IMG/VR virus record: IMGVR_UViG_3300046492_000111
Coordinates: 1-43,500 of that record
Strand: one strand, 5' to 3'
Source of the DNA: a virus
Length of the DNA stretch: 43,500 bases
Below, in pieces: positions 32,512-40,117 of this stretch. A program made the translations under genes and the position numbers. The notes below the pieces were generated by a model. It did no database searches. It saw only the letters and a list, made by a program, of their open reading frames with translations, and was not told where the DNA came from. The number at the start of each line of letters is the position of its first letter. The stretch's first letter is position 1.

Positions 32512-34121
32512 ACGATGCCCTTGATGTTGCGTTTCAGCGATTTGCCTGACACCCACTTGGAGGCGCGGCCTCCGACGAGTGCGGTGTCAGCGGCGAATGT
32601 CAGGCAGAGCGCGTCGGCCAAGTCGGGCGAGCGCATTCCGCGTTTCTTCATCTCACCCTTGCTCTCGACCTTGAGCTTGCCGTTTGACAGGAAGCTGTAG
32701 GTCGGCGCCACGAGCTCCTGACGGAGATCGTCGTTCTTCGGGATGTAACAGGCACGGGCGGCGAGCCATTCCTTGACGCAGAGCCAGAGCTCATCGCGCA
32801 GCTTCGCGGCCTGCGGGTTGTTCATCGAGGCGGTTTCCGAGACGTTGACATCGCGGACATTGAGGCCAAGCTCGCGAAGGCGGTCGGCGACACCGGCACC
32901 GAGGCCGATGCTGTCCACGCAAATCAGTTCGGGCTTGTCGAGGTTGGCTTCGGCGACAACCCGGCCCGTCGTCTCCATCAGGTCAAGGCCGTTCCATGCT
33001 TTCGTTTCGAGCACGACATTGCCCTGCCGTTTGCAAAGAACTGTCCTGTCATCACCGAAGCGGGCTACGTCGAGCCCGTAGACGATCCCGGTCCCGGTGT
33101 CGGGCCGGATGTCACGGACCATCGCGCTGTCAACGAGCTCGGCGGGGATGAGGGTGTCGTCTTCCTTGAGAGCGAACTCGCCAAGCACACGAACGCGGAA
33201 AGCGTTGGAAGTTTCGCCATAGGTAGCCCTGATCTGGTTGACGAAGTCGTCGGAGACGAGGCCGCAGTTCAAGCACGAGACGTGCATGGTGAACCAGTTG
33301 CCGGAGAGCTCGTGGTGCGACTTGTAGAAGAGGCCGGAGTTACGGGTGGGGTTCCCGATCATGATTGTCACCGCTGAGTGACCTGACATCGAACCGGCGG
33401 CGCTTTCGAAGACGGGTTCCGGCACGGCGCTCGCCTCGTCGAATACCAGCACGACGTGTTCGGAGTGGATACCGGCCATCGCTTCCGGGCGATCGGCGGA
33501 GCTCGTGCGCGCCGAGAGGAAGGAGCTTTCGGGCGCCGCCTTCAGCGTGATCTTGTCGGAGAAGAGCTCGATCGTGTCACGGATCTCGGGTGGGAGCTTA
33601 TTGACCCAGTGCTTCACTTCCGAGAAGAGCGCGTCGTAAAGCTGGGAAGCGGTGGGCGCGGTACAGACGGACTTCTGCGGGTATTTCGTGACCATGTGCC
33701 AGATCAGCACCCACGAGACCGCCGTGGACTTCCCGACGCCGTGACCGGCGCGGATCGAGATGCGGCGCTCGCCGCGTGCGACGGCTTCCAGAAAGAGCTT
33801 TTGCCAGGGCAACGGTGTGGCGCCGAGGACGTTGACAACGAAGGCGTAGGGGTCGTTCTCGTAGCGGTCGAGGAAGTCGCGGTACGCGGAAACGACCTCG
33901 TGCTTTTTTTCCTGTATTTTTTCCGGGGGTGCCTCATCCAGCACGGGGTCGGGGGCGGGGGGCTCCGGCTTCTGGCCCCACACGGTTTTTTTCTGGATAT
34001 TTTTTGGGGCCATAGCGAAATACCGTGCAGATTTAAATCTAGCGGGTCGGGGCGAGGTGGGGCGGGGGGGTATTTTAAGCCTAAACGAAAATCCATTCCT
34101 GTCAGGCTCGTTTGGTGGCAT
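32508..34121 (-). CDS. terL: Terminase large subunit
   Basis: This 537-residue packaging motor has Walker A in G-H-G-V-G-K-S-T, Walker B V-L-V-F-D-E-A, and a C-terminal RNase H-like nuclease with G-L-D-V-A-R-F-G-D-D and I-C-V-D-S-I-G. The first ~60 residues are basic and proline-rich, probably disordered. Start 34121 has an AGGA ribosome site; 34013 (M-A-P-K-N-I-Q) is a possible alternative without a clear one. The start lies 33 bases after the TerS stop. Confidence 0.93.
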   Translation of the reverse strand: MPPNEPDRNGFSFRLKIPPRPTSPRPARFKSARYFAMAPKNIQKKTVWGQKPEPPAPDPVLDEAPPEKIQEKKHEVVSAYRDFLDRYENDPYAFVVNVLGATPLPWQKLFLEAVARGERRISIRAGHGVGKSTAVSWVLIWHMVTKYPQKSVCTAPTASQLYDALFSEVKHWVNKLPPEIRDTIELFSDKITLKAAPESSFLSARTSSADRPEAMAGIHSEHVVLVFDEASAVPEPVFESAAGSMSGHSAVTIMIGNPTRNSGLFYKSHHELSGNWFTMHVSCLNCGLVSDDFVNQIRATYGETSNAFRVRVLGEFALKEDDTLIPAELVDSAMVRDIRPDTGTGIVYGLDVARFGDDRTVLCKRQGNVVLETKAWNGLDLMETTGRVVAEANLDKPELICVDSIGLGAGVADRLRELGLNVRDVNVSETASMNNPQAAKLRDELWLCVKEWLAARACYIPKNDDLRQELVAPTYSFLSNGKLKVESKGEMKKRGMRSPDLADALCLTFAADTALVGGRASKWVSGKSLKRNIKGIV

Positions 34122-34153
34122 GACATTCCTGTCAGACCCCGCTTAGTAGAATG

Positions 34154-34570
34154 CTATTGCGTCTCGTCGGGAATTACGGTCGCGTCTTCTATTGCTTGCG
34201 CCTTGCTAATGGCGCTAGGTTTAACTACCTGTTTAGTTGGCGCGGCTGGATTGTCTAACGATATCAACGTGTTAGCGTTAGCGTTAAGGTCCAACGTTGG
34301 CACGGGTTTGGCTGTCAGCGCGGCAAGGTGCGCGGTCGCGGCGCTGACAGTGTGCGTTATCTCCGCCGTCACTTGCGTCTTTGCCTTGCCCATGTAGCGG
34401 TCAAGGATTTGTGTCGCCGCTGACAATTGGATTTGTTCGTTCTCGCTACCAAGCAAGCGTTCAAGCGTTGCCACGGCGCGCGGCGATAGTCCTGCCATGC
34501 GGCGCATGACTACCTCTTGCGCTTTGAGGCGCCCGCCCGGATTTCCGCTTTCGCCTTTCTTGAAAACCAA
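34154..34570 (-). CDS. terS: Putative terminase small subunit
   Basis: This 138-residue protein starts at TTG and opens F-K-K-G-E-S-G-N-P-G-G-R, a conserved phage N-terminus. A helical R-A-V-A-T-L-E-R-L-L segment and Q-I-L-D-R-Y-M-G-K-A follow, features of DNA-binding small terminases. A 14-base perfect palindrome (34564-34577) covers the start codon, which may be an operator or limit translation. Base and codon use here is less GC-rich than in TerL. Confidence 0.72.
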   Translation of the reverse strand: MVFKKGESGNPGGRLKAQEVVMRRMAGLSPRAVATLERLLGSENEQIQLSAATQILDRYMGKAKTQVTAEITHTVSAATAHLAALTAKPVPTLDLNANANTLISLDNPAAPTKQVVKPSAISKAQAIEDATVIPDETQ

Positions 34571-34989
34571 TTGGTTTCAATCCTAATCGTTAGCTTGCTA
34601 CTCAATAGGTTAGCAATGATCGTGATCATAACCATTAGGATGCTAACTATCGCTTGTCAAATGACGGAATGTCCCATGCGTTTGATACACACTTAAGTTG
34701 AAATGTCAGTTACGGTTCAACCGGTCCAAATATGCCAATTGCCGTTACTGATTTCTGACGATGCAATGCCTACCTTGACAGGGAAAACGCGCCCACGGGC
34801 TTCTATGAGGCGAATAGAGCCTATTCCCGTTTAGGTAAGCGATTGAACGCGACACACGCCTTGTGTGAGCGGAAACTTTATTTGATCTCTGACACACATG
34901 ACATATTGACATGACACAAGCATCCTTTAGAAAAGAAGTCAGCCCGCCGGTTAGAGCGGGTCGCAACGCCCATACGAAGGACACAAGAA
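34571..34989. promoter_or_regulatory. Divergent control region, terminase versus AAA genes
   Basis: This 419-base AT-richer spacer separates the leftward structural operon from the rightward AAA gene. Notable parts: the terS-start palindrome; TTGACA facing left at about 34655-34660; element E (34860-34878); and four TGACA copies packed into 34890-34917. Repeated GTTAGC/GCTAAC-like words occur at 34590-34640. No gene is visible. It probably holds both the late promoter and the promoter of the AAA-DUF7192 module; exact boxes are uncertain. Confidence 0.6.
34860..34878 (+). promoter_or_regulatory. Operator-like element E
   Basis: CTTGTGTGAGCGG lies 110 bases before the AAA gene and matches elements D and F over CTTGTGTGAG. 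The second half-site is weak (AAACTT). ACACA just upstream pairs with its TGTGT to form a small inverted repeat. Confidence 0.4.
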
Positions 34990-36156
34990 ATGAACGCTCA
35001 CACGAAAGTTTCCCTCTCCGCTGAACAGCGCACGGCGCTTCGCCGCGCTATCGCCGCACACGCCGAATGGCCTGCCTATCGCGCTGAACGGAATATCACT
35101 ACGGCGGATTTGACATCGTCGCTTTGCCTTGAAGTGGCGGCGCGCTTTGACATCGATGTCAGCGCCGTTATCGCTTCCGTTCCGGCGAAGGATGAAAGCA
35201 CGGGCTTTCCCGCAACGGTAATCCCGGCGCCTGTTTCGCCCGTGTCGCCCGTGTCGCCCGCCAACAAATCCGCCGCGCTTGCCGCGCTAGAAGCGCTGTT
35301 GACGCAAGAGGTAGATGAGGAACGCATTGAAGCGATTGTCACGAAAAAGCTAGCGGCGGCGCTTGAAGGAACGGCGCTTGTGCGGATTGAAGTCGCCCGC
35401 GCTGACAACACGACATGGAAAAGCGAAGGAACGATGCATCCTTTGTTTGAAAAGCTTTTGCGCGTTCTTTCATCGCGCATGGCGAACGGTATCGCGCCTA
35501 ACGTCTGGATTGCGGGCCCGACTGGTTCCGGCAAGACGCACGCCGCTGAACAGGCGGCGCACGCAATGGGCGTTCCGTTCTACTTCAATGGCGCGCTTTC
35601 CATGACGCACGAATTGCTTGGTTTTGTTGACGCCGCTGGCAACTACCATACAACGCCTTTCCGCCAAGCGTATGAGCACGGCGGCGTTTACCTATTCGAT
35701 GAGGTAGATGCTTCCGACAACACATGCCTCTTGGCGCTGAACGCCGCGCTTGCAAACGGCGTTGCGTCTTTCCCTGATAGCGCGGCGCCGGTAAAGCGCC
35801 ATAAAGACTTCATTTGCATTGGCGCCGCGAACACTTTCGGGCAAGGCGCAACGGCGGAGTTTATCGGGCGCGCCAAGATTGACGCCGCCTTTCTTTCCCG
35901 TTTCCCTGTCAAGTTTGCATGGGGTTATGACGTCGCGCTTGAACAGTCGATTTCCGGTCATGTCGCATGGGCGAAGCGCGTTCAGGCAGCACGGGCGCGG
36001 GCGCAACATTCGGGCGTCAAGATTGTGATTGATCCGCGCCATAGTCAGGCGGGCGCCGCGCTCATCGCCGCTGGTTTCTCGTCTGACGAAACGGCGGAGC
36101 TCACATACCTTGCTGGTCTTTCCGCTGATCAAATCAAGATTGTTGAGGGCAAGTAA
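34990..36156 (+). CDS. MoxR/CobS-type AAA+ ATPase
   Basis: This 388-residue protein has an N-terminal helical domain (1-75), a P-V-S-P linker with three repeats (81-90), a helical/strand region and then an AAA+ core. The core shows Walker A 176-183 (GPTGSGKT), Walker B 233-240 (V-Y-L-F-D-E-V-D), sensor 1 G-A-A-N-T near 281 and an arginine-finger candidate R304 (L-S-R-F-P). This fits the MoxR/CobS group, remodelling ATPases that usually work with VWA-domain partners. The next gene, two bases on, has a VWA-like core. The start has an aagga ribosome site. The gene has fewer TGACA motifs and a higher GGCGCC content than its surroundings. Confidence 0.85.
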   Translation: MNAHTKVSLSAEQRTALRRAIAAHAEWPAYRAERNITTADLTSSLCLEVAARFDIDVSAVIASVPAKDESTGFPATVIPAPVSPVSPVSPANKSAALAALEALLTQEVDEERIEAIVTKKLAAALEGTALVRIEVARADNTTWKSEGTMHPLFEKLLRVLSSRMANGIAPNVWIAGPTGSGKTHAAEQAAHAMGVPFYFNGALSMTHELLGFVDAAGNYHTTPFRQAYEHGGVYLFDEVDASDNTCLLALNAALANGVASFPDSAAPVKRHKDFICIGAANTFGQGATAEFIGRAKIDAAFLSRFPVKFAWGYDVALEQSISGHVAWAKRVQAARARAQHSGVKIVIDPRHSQAGAALIAAGFSSDETAELTYLAGLSADQIKIVEGK

Positions 36157-36158
36157 TC

Positions 36159-37037
36159 ATGGCACGCATTGAACAGTCCTTCCCGGCGCTTGGCAAAAAG
36201 CACAAAGGGAAAATTGATACCGTGACCGTGTTTGATAGCGTCAGCGAGTTTGCTGACGCCGTTCAAACCATCAAAATGCCTGATCATTCAACAGGCAATG
36301 CTTGGAACGGCGGCGAACATGTTGACGCCGTTACTCGCAAATGCCGCACGGGCGATATGGCGCGCGTCGCGGCGTCTGACGAATTCATGTCAAAGTTTGA
36401 AGCTTTGTTGGGCTATAGCGGAAGCGCTTTCCAAGTCCAAAACGCAATGACGGGCGGCGCGCCAAACATTGGCGCCTATCTTTCCGGCAATCCTATGAAC
36501 ATGCGCGTGCGGCGCCGTGTTGAAACTGAAAAGGCGCCGCTGAATATTGTTGTCGATTGCGTATCGTCAGCCGGGATTGACGCGAAAACCCTTGAACAGC
36601 GCGGCGCCGCAATCTTGGCGCTTGTCAGAGTACTGTCAGCAACGCGCCCGGTATCGCTTTACATTGCCGCAACGGCGCTTTCATCGCGTGACATGGAAAC
36701 GCACACGTCGCACGGCGTTGTCATGCGTCTGGATAGCGCGCCGTTGGACTTGGCACGCGCCGCACACATGCTTTGCGCAACGGGCGTTTCCCGGCAAATG
36801 GCATACGGTTTTATTCAGACGCACGGCGGATATCGTGACGATGTCGGCGGCTTATATTGGGGCTATAGCAGTGAACAGTTTCAACGCGAGAACGGTAAAG
36901 CCTATTGGCAGCGCTCGCTTGGCATTGGGGAAATGCTTTATATCGCCGCGCCCTATCTAACTGACGACATCGTCACGGCGCCGGAAAAATGGTTGAAACA
37001 GATGATTGCCGAATATGGCAAGCCAGATGAGGAATGA
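36159..37037 (+). CDS. DUF7192/VWA-like partner of AAA ATPase
   Basis: This 292-residue protein contains L-N-I-V-V-D-C-V-S-S-A-G-I, followed by a helix (R-G-A-A-I-L-A-L-V-R) and the strand P-V-S-L-Y-I-A-A-T-A, like the first strand, MIDAS loop and next units of a VWA domain. The MIDAS-like site (D-x2-S-S) is non-canonical. The N-terminus has S-V-S-E-F-A-D-A and W-N-G-G; the C-terminus has M-L-Y-I-A-A-P-Y-L. I associate this type with DUF7192 proteins of phages. Pairing with a MoxR-type ATPase is the usual MoxR-VWA arrangement. Function unknown; possibly a chaperone for assembly or metal insertion, or a host-takeover device. Confidence 0.65.
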   Translation: MARIEQSFPALGKKHKGKIDTVTVFDSVSEFADAVQTIKMPDHSTGNAWNGGEHVDAVTRKCRTGDMARVAASDEFMSKFEALLGYSGSAFQVQNAMTGGAPNIGAYLSGNPMNMRVRRRVETEKAPLNIVVDCVSSAGIDAKTLEQRGAAILALVRVLSATRPVSLYIAATALSSRDMETHTSHGVVMRLDSAPLDLARAAHMLCATGVSRQMAYGFIQTHGGYRDDVGGLYWGYSSEQFQRENGKAYWQRSLGIGEMLYIAAPYLTDDIVTAPEKWLKQMIAEYGKPDEE

Positions 37038-37040
37038 AGC

Positions 37041-37060
37041 AAGGCGCCGGAAGGCGCCTT
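37041..37060 (+). terminator. Terminator after AAA-DUF7192 module
   Basis: An 8-bp perfect stem (AAGGCGCC at 37041-37048, GGCGCCTT at 37053-37060) with loop ggaa is followed by a T-rich stretch (tctctt). It begins three bases after the DUF7192 stop. Confidence 0.75.
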
Positions 37061-37074
37061 TCTCTTGTCACGCG

Positions 37075-37096
37075 CGGCGCCCATGGGCGCCGTTTT
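37075..37096 (+). terminator. Second tandem terminator-like hairpin
   Basis: A perfect 18-base palindrome (37075-37092; CGGCGCC arm, CATG loop, GGCGCCG arm) is followed by TTTT at 37093-37096. It lies 15 bases after the first terminator and should back it up. Confidence 0.6.
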
Positions 37097-37593
37097 GCGT
37101 TGCTGGCTTGTCAGCCTATGGCGCTTGCCATGGAAACGCACGGGCGGCGCGCTATTGTGTCAACGGCGCGGGCGCGGGCGCCGCAATGGCATTGCGCCGG
37201 GATAGGGCGTGACAGCCAATAGGCTCTATTTGACACAAGGAAGCCCGCTGACAGGCGTTTGAGGCGCGCCGCTGTCACATATCATCTAACATGGCGAAAC
37301 GCGCTAGGCGGCGCGCTGTGGCGGTTTTCTGTCACGGCGCGGGCGGCGCCCATGCGGTATGTGTGCGAAACGCACGGTGCGGCGCGGGAAATCGCGCGAA
37401 AGCGGGCGAAAGCGCCGGGAAACGGGCGGAAAGCGGAATGAAATGCTCTAGAGCGGGCGGAAAGCGGGCGCCGGCTTGGAATAAAATGCTCCAAACCCCG
37501 GTTTTCTGTCAGCCACAGGCACGCGCGGCAACATCGGGTGAAATCCAAAACGCCACATAACAGCAATCTGAATTGCCAGGGCGAAGAGGGGGG
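37097..37593. other. GGCGCC-rich spacer without convincing gene
   Basis: This ~500-base stretch has many GGCGCC/GCGCGC words and short repeats (gaaagcgggcg, aaatgctc twice near 37440 and 37483), and at least eight TGACA/TGTCA copies. Short frames of 60-98 codons exist on both strands but lack ribosome sites and plausible protein character. Composition resembles the AAA-DUF7192 module, so it may have arrived with it. Confidence 0.55.
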
Positions 37594-38085
37594 CTACTTG
37601 AGGGCGCCCCACAAAGCAATCATCGCGGCTTCCGCACGGTTGTGGTCCTTCTCCTGCTCCCACCCCTTGTTGGAGCCGAACAGCTTGACGGCGTGCCGCC
37701 TTGACGCCGCCTTGCCCGCTGGCGCGAGCAGCGCCCGCTTCCACGAACTCGGTGGCACCGTCTTGAAGTCCAGCCCGCGCGATGTCAGCACCGTTTCCAA
37801 GATGCCCGCCGTCATCCCCAACGAAAACGCCGTCGAAGATGTGATCCCTGGCCCGCCGGAAAGACGCTCAACAACAATCCTGTCAAGCTCGTGCTCTGTC
37901 AGCAAATCATCGAAGAGCTCGCCCACCAATGGAGCATCCAATCTCAAAGCCGTGCGCTTTGACATCTTGACCGCTTTCGCTGGCAGATCGCCGACGCCTA
38001 CCAGCACCGGTTTGGCTGTGCCCACGACCTCGACGATCGCCCACGCACCGGTCACACCGGGATCAACGCCAAGCACTCGCACCAT
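37594..38085 (-). CDS. RuvC-like Holliday junction resolvase
   Basis: This 163-residue protein opens R-V-L-G-V-D-P-G-V-T-G, the first RNase H strand with catalytic Asp. Next acidic positions are V-V-E-R-L (about residue 72) and a C-terminal D-H-N-R-A-E-A-A-M-I-A, where the last acidic residue is Glu rather than Asp. It is therefore a phage RuvC-type resolvase, probably resolving replication or recombination junctions before packaging. It is the only minus-strand gene in this part and faces away from the origin-like block. Confidence 0.82.
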   Translation of the reverse strand: MVRVLGVDPGVTGAWAIVEVVGTAKPVLVGVGDLPAKAVKMSKRTALRLDAPLVGELFDDLLTEHELDRIVVERLSGGPGITSSTAFSLGMTAGILETVLTSRGLDFKTVPPSSWKRALLAPAGKAASRRHAVKLFGSNKGWEQEKDHNRAEAAMIALWGALK

Positions 38086-38111
38086 GCACCATTCCCCAAC
38101 CTCGATGCCAA

Positions 38112-38129
38112 CTTGTGTAGGAGCACAAG
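38112..38129 (+). promoter_or_regulatory. Operator-like element J (CTTGTG-N6-CACAAG)
   Basis: A perfect 6-bp inverted repeat with a 6-base spacer lies 27 bases upstream of the RuvC-like gene (minus strand). Together with element G it is the most symmetrical member of the element family. Confidence 0.5.
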
Positions 38130-38170
38130 CGACAGGGTGTCAAATCAGGGAAAAGCACGGCTTTCGGGGG

Positions 38171-38404
38171 TGTAAGCTGTAAGTGCATTTCCTTATTCTC
38201 TCTTATAATTCTATATCCTTCTTTTTTATCTTTTATGAACTTTAAGAAGAAAAGAGACTTACACTTACAAACCGAAAAATAAGATAGCAATTTCAAACCA
38301 CTTATGAGGGGCAAAACCTGTAAGTGCCATTTTTCCCCCCACACTTACAAATCGGGGGTGACTTACACTTTTGGTGTGTTTGCAAGTCCCGGCACTTACA
38401 AACC
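38171..38404. other. Candidate replication origin: iterons and AT-rich core
   Basis: At least eight copies of the word (C)ACTTACA(AAC) lie in about 234 bases. On plus: 38257-38263, 38262-38273, 38342-38353, 38361-38367 and 38393-38404. Inverted: 38171-38177, 38178-38185 and 38319-38326. The best three share CACTTACAAAYC. Between them, 38186-38255 is a very AT-rich tract in an otherwise GC-rich genome. Repeats beside an AT-rich tract are the usual design of an iteron origin. A promoter/operator array is the alternative. No gene is visible. Confidence 0.6.
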
Positions 38405-38454
38405 CCGTGCCGAAAAGGGCGCGAAACTTTTTTTGTGCGACCCGTATTTTTTCT

Positions 38455-38475
38455 CTTGTGTGAGAGGAAAACATA
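38455..38475 (+). promoter_or_regulatory. Operator/promoter-like element F
   Basis: CTTGTGTGAGAGG followed by AAAACATA lies 68 bases before the ATG at 38543. It matches element D over CTTGTGTGAGAG and element B over AACATA. TTGTGT with TCTATT 17 bases later could be a promoter for the right early gene block. Confidence 0.45.
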
Positions 38476-38542
38476 TGATCTATTCACAATCAGAGACGGG
38501 GAACACACCGCCTCACGGACCCAAAACAAAGGACTGAGCGAC

Positions 38543-39001
38543 ATGACTATCGACGCCAAGCAGTTCGCCACCGACTTCGCCAACGGGCAGAAGATCGGCC
38601 TTACCGCAGAAGACGCTTTCAAGTACGCCGACATGAAGCAGAAGACGCCAGCCGACGAGATGGCGAAGGCCATGGGCCTGCATCTGTCGAAGGAAGCGCA
38701 GGCGATCCTCGACGCCTTCCGTGGTGACACCTACAAGGCGATCACCGTGACGGACCCCACGACCGGCGACAAGGCCGTTCCCGGCTCGATCGTGCTCAAG
38801 CGCCTCGCGACCGCGCTCGACAATGGCGACCTCGTTGACGGCGTTGCCGCCACGCTCCGCGCCATTGCGGAAGGCTCCGAGCACGCCATGGCGATCTCGC
38901 ACGAACGCCTCGTGCAGACGCTCACCTCCGCCGAGCTCGTCTTTGAAGAGACGCTTTCGGTGATCACCGAACTCCGCGCCGAGCTTGAGCTCGCCGCTTA
39001 A
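38543..39001 (+). CDS. Hypothetical early protein, 152 aa
   Basis: Mostly helical and acidic, with no recognised family. It opens M-T-I-D-A-K-Q-F-A-T-D-F-A-N-G and ends in a charged helix (E-L-R-A-E-L-E-L). Start 38543 has a ribosome site (aagga). It is the first gene after the origin-like block and element F, so it may be an early regulator or replication accessory. Confidence 0.65.
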   Translation: MTIDAKQFATDFANGQKIGLTAEDAFKYADMKQKTPADEMAKAMGLHLSKEAQAILDAFRGDTYKAITVTDPTTGDKAVPGSIVLKRLATALDNGDLVDGVAATLRAIAEGSEHAMAISHERLVQTLTSAELVFEETLSVITELRAELELAA

Positions 39002-39078
39002 ACCCGGCGCCGCCGGAAGCGCCCACCTCCCGCGCTTCCGGCAAACCATCCCTGACATCCATGACAAGGAGAAGTGAC

Positions 39079-39477
39079 ATGACCGAGAATTTACCGCGCG
39101 CCGTCAAGGCGATCCTGATCGACCCCTCGCTGCTGACACTGACAGCGGTCGAGTACCAACAGCCAGGCGGGTTTGACGAGATTTACAAGCTGACAGAATG
39201 CCAGTGCATCGATGCCGCCCGCCTCAACGACGGGCACGCGATCTACGTTGACGACGAGGGCAGCGAGAAGTCCAACGACCTCTTCGCCGTGCGGGGCTTC
39301 CCGCATGTGCTCTACGGCAAGGGCTTGCTCGTCGGGCCGGTTGACGACGAGGGCGACACGACCGATTGCGTCCACGATCTGGAATGGGCCGCGAAGAACA
39401 TCTTCGGTGTCGTCGCGCTCGACGATGGCCGCTATGTCGGCACGCCGCTGACAATTGTCACGGGAGACGTGTCATGA
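39079..39477 (+). CDS. Hypothetical protein, DUF3846-like
   Basis: This 132-residue protein opens A-V-K-A-I-L-I-D-P and has E-I-Y-K-L-T-E-C, A-I-Y-V-D-D-E-G and G-K-G-L-L-V-G-P. This order resembles DUF3846-type small proteins found in phages and plasmids; the match is only by eye. Start 39079 has an aaggag ribosome site. Its stop overlaps the next start (ATGA). Confidence 0.6.
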   Translation: MTENLPRAVKAILIDPSLLTLTAVEYQQPGGFDEIYKLTECQCIDAARLNDGHAIYVDDEGSEKSNDLFAVRGFPHVLYGKGLLVGPVDDEGDTTDCVHDLEWAAKNIFGVVALDDGRYVGTPLTIVTGDVS

Positions 39478-39776
39478 CCGAGATCGATAACTGGGGCGAG
39501 CCGACAGACGCCGCCAAGCAGAAGGACGCGGAGATCGAGCGGCTGAAGGGTGTTTTGAAGCAAAGAAAAGAAAACTTTCAGCTTGCAATGGAAATCGTTG
39601 ATAGCCGGGAAGCCCTGATACGCGAACTGACAGCGGCGCTTGAAGAGGCAATCGATGAATACGAATACAGTGCCAGCTACAAGGACGCCTACTTCCGTGA
39701 GAAGCATCGGGACGAAGAGAACATCGCCGGTCTCCGGGCGGTCCTCGCCCGCGCCAAAAAGGAGGTGCCAACCTAG
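39474..39776 (+). CDS. Coiled-coil early protein, 100 aa
   Basis: After a short N-terminus almost the whole chain is a charged helix (D-A-E-I-E-R-L-K-G-V-L-K-Q-R-K, then A-L-E-E-A-I-D-E-Y-E-Y), likely coiled coil. It overlaps both neighbours (ATGA before; its TAG shares a base with the next GTG). No family is recognised. Confidence 0.6.
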   Translation: MTEIDNWGEPTDAAKQKDAEIERLKGVLKQRKENFQLAMEIVDSREALIRELTAALEEAIDEYEYSASYKDAYFREKHRDEENIAGLRAVLARAKKEVPT

Positions 39777-40078
39777 TGTCAAAGTACAAGGTCACGACCG
39801 CGAGCCCCCTGCTACGTCAGTTGTTCACGGGGCGCTCGTGGAAGTGGGAGAATGAAGTCTGCGCAAGGGCGGGGATTGCAAACGGGCGTGTCACATCACG
39901 CTGGCGCACCGGAAGGAACTCCCCGCATCTCGCCTCGATCGAGGCTTTCGCAGAGGCCGCAGGCTACCGGCTCGTGCTTGTCAAGGATGGCGGTGAGCTA
40001 CCTGACACAAGAGAGTGGTTGAATATCCGACCGGCCGATTTCGCCTTCAAAAGTAACTTGTGTGACACACACAAGTAG
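39776..40078 (+). CDS. HTH protein, XRE-like, 100 aa
   Basis: It starts at GTG, sharing one base with the previous stop. The central part N-E-V-C-A-R-A-G-I-A-N-G-R-V-T-S-R-W-R-T-G has helix-turn-helix spacing, then L-A-S-I-E-A-F-A-E-A-A-G-Y-R-L-V-L-V, the same end pattern as the small HTH protein at 8300-8512. Its last codons lie inside the perfect inverted repeat of element G. It is probably a transcription regulator that could feed back on the next unit. Confidence 0.65.
   Translation: MSKYKVTTASPLLRQLFTGRSWKWENEVCARAGIANGRVTSRWRTGRNSPHLASIEAFAEAAGYRLVLVKDGGELPDTREWLNIRPADFAFKSNLCDTHK
40056..40076 (+). promoter_or_regulatory. Operator-like element G, perfect 9-bp inverted repeat
   Basis: ACTTGTGTG and its exact complement CACACAAGT are separated by three bases (40056-40064, 40068-40076). 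This is the most symmetrical element of the family and lies 41 bases before the ATG at 40118, overlapping the HTH gene's stop. It could also fold as a hairpin, but no T tract follows, so an operator is preferred. Confidence 0.55.
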
Positions 40079-40117
40079 TTTCCAAGTAACGCAACCCAAT
40101 CAAAAGGAAGTATAAAA

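Noticed and set aside
37291-37560. 89-codon frame in the GGCGCC-rich spacer
   Set aside because: No ribosome site, composition dominated by Ala, Arg and Gly, and no domain; treated as non-coding.
38171-38404. CRISPR array
   Set aside because: The repeats are only 7-12 bases, irregularly spaced and in both orientations, unlike CRISPR repeats of 23-47 bases with uniform spacers.
38324-38542. Upstream extension of the gene at 38543
   Set aside because: The extension runs through iteron words and element F and encodes Cys/Phe-rich, unlikely protein; the ATG at 38543 has a good ribosome site.
40056-40076. Terminator at the perfect inverted repeat
   Set aside because: No T tract follows and the arms match the dispersed element family, so an operator is more likely.
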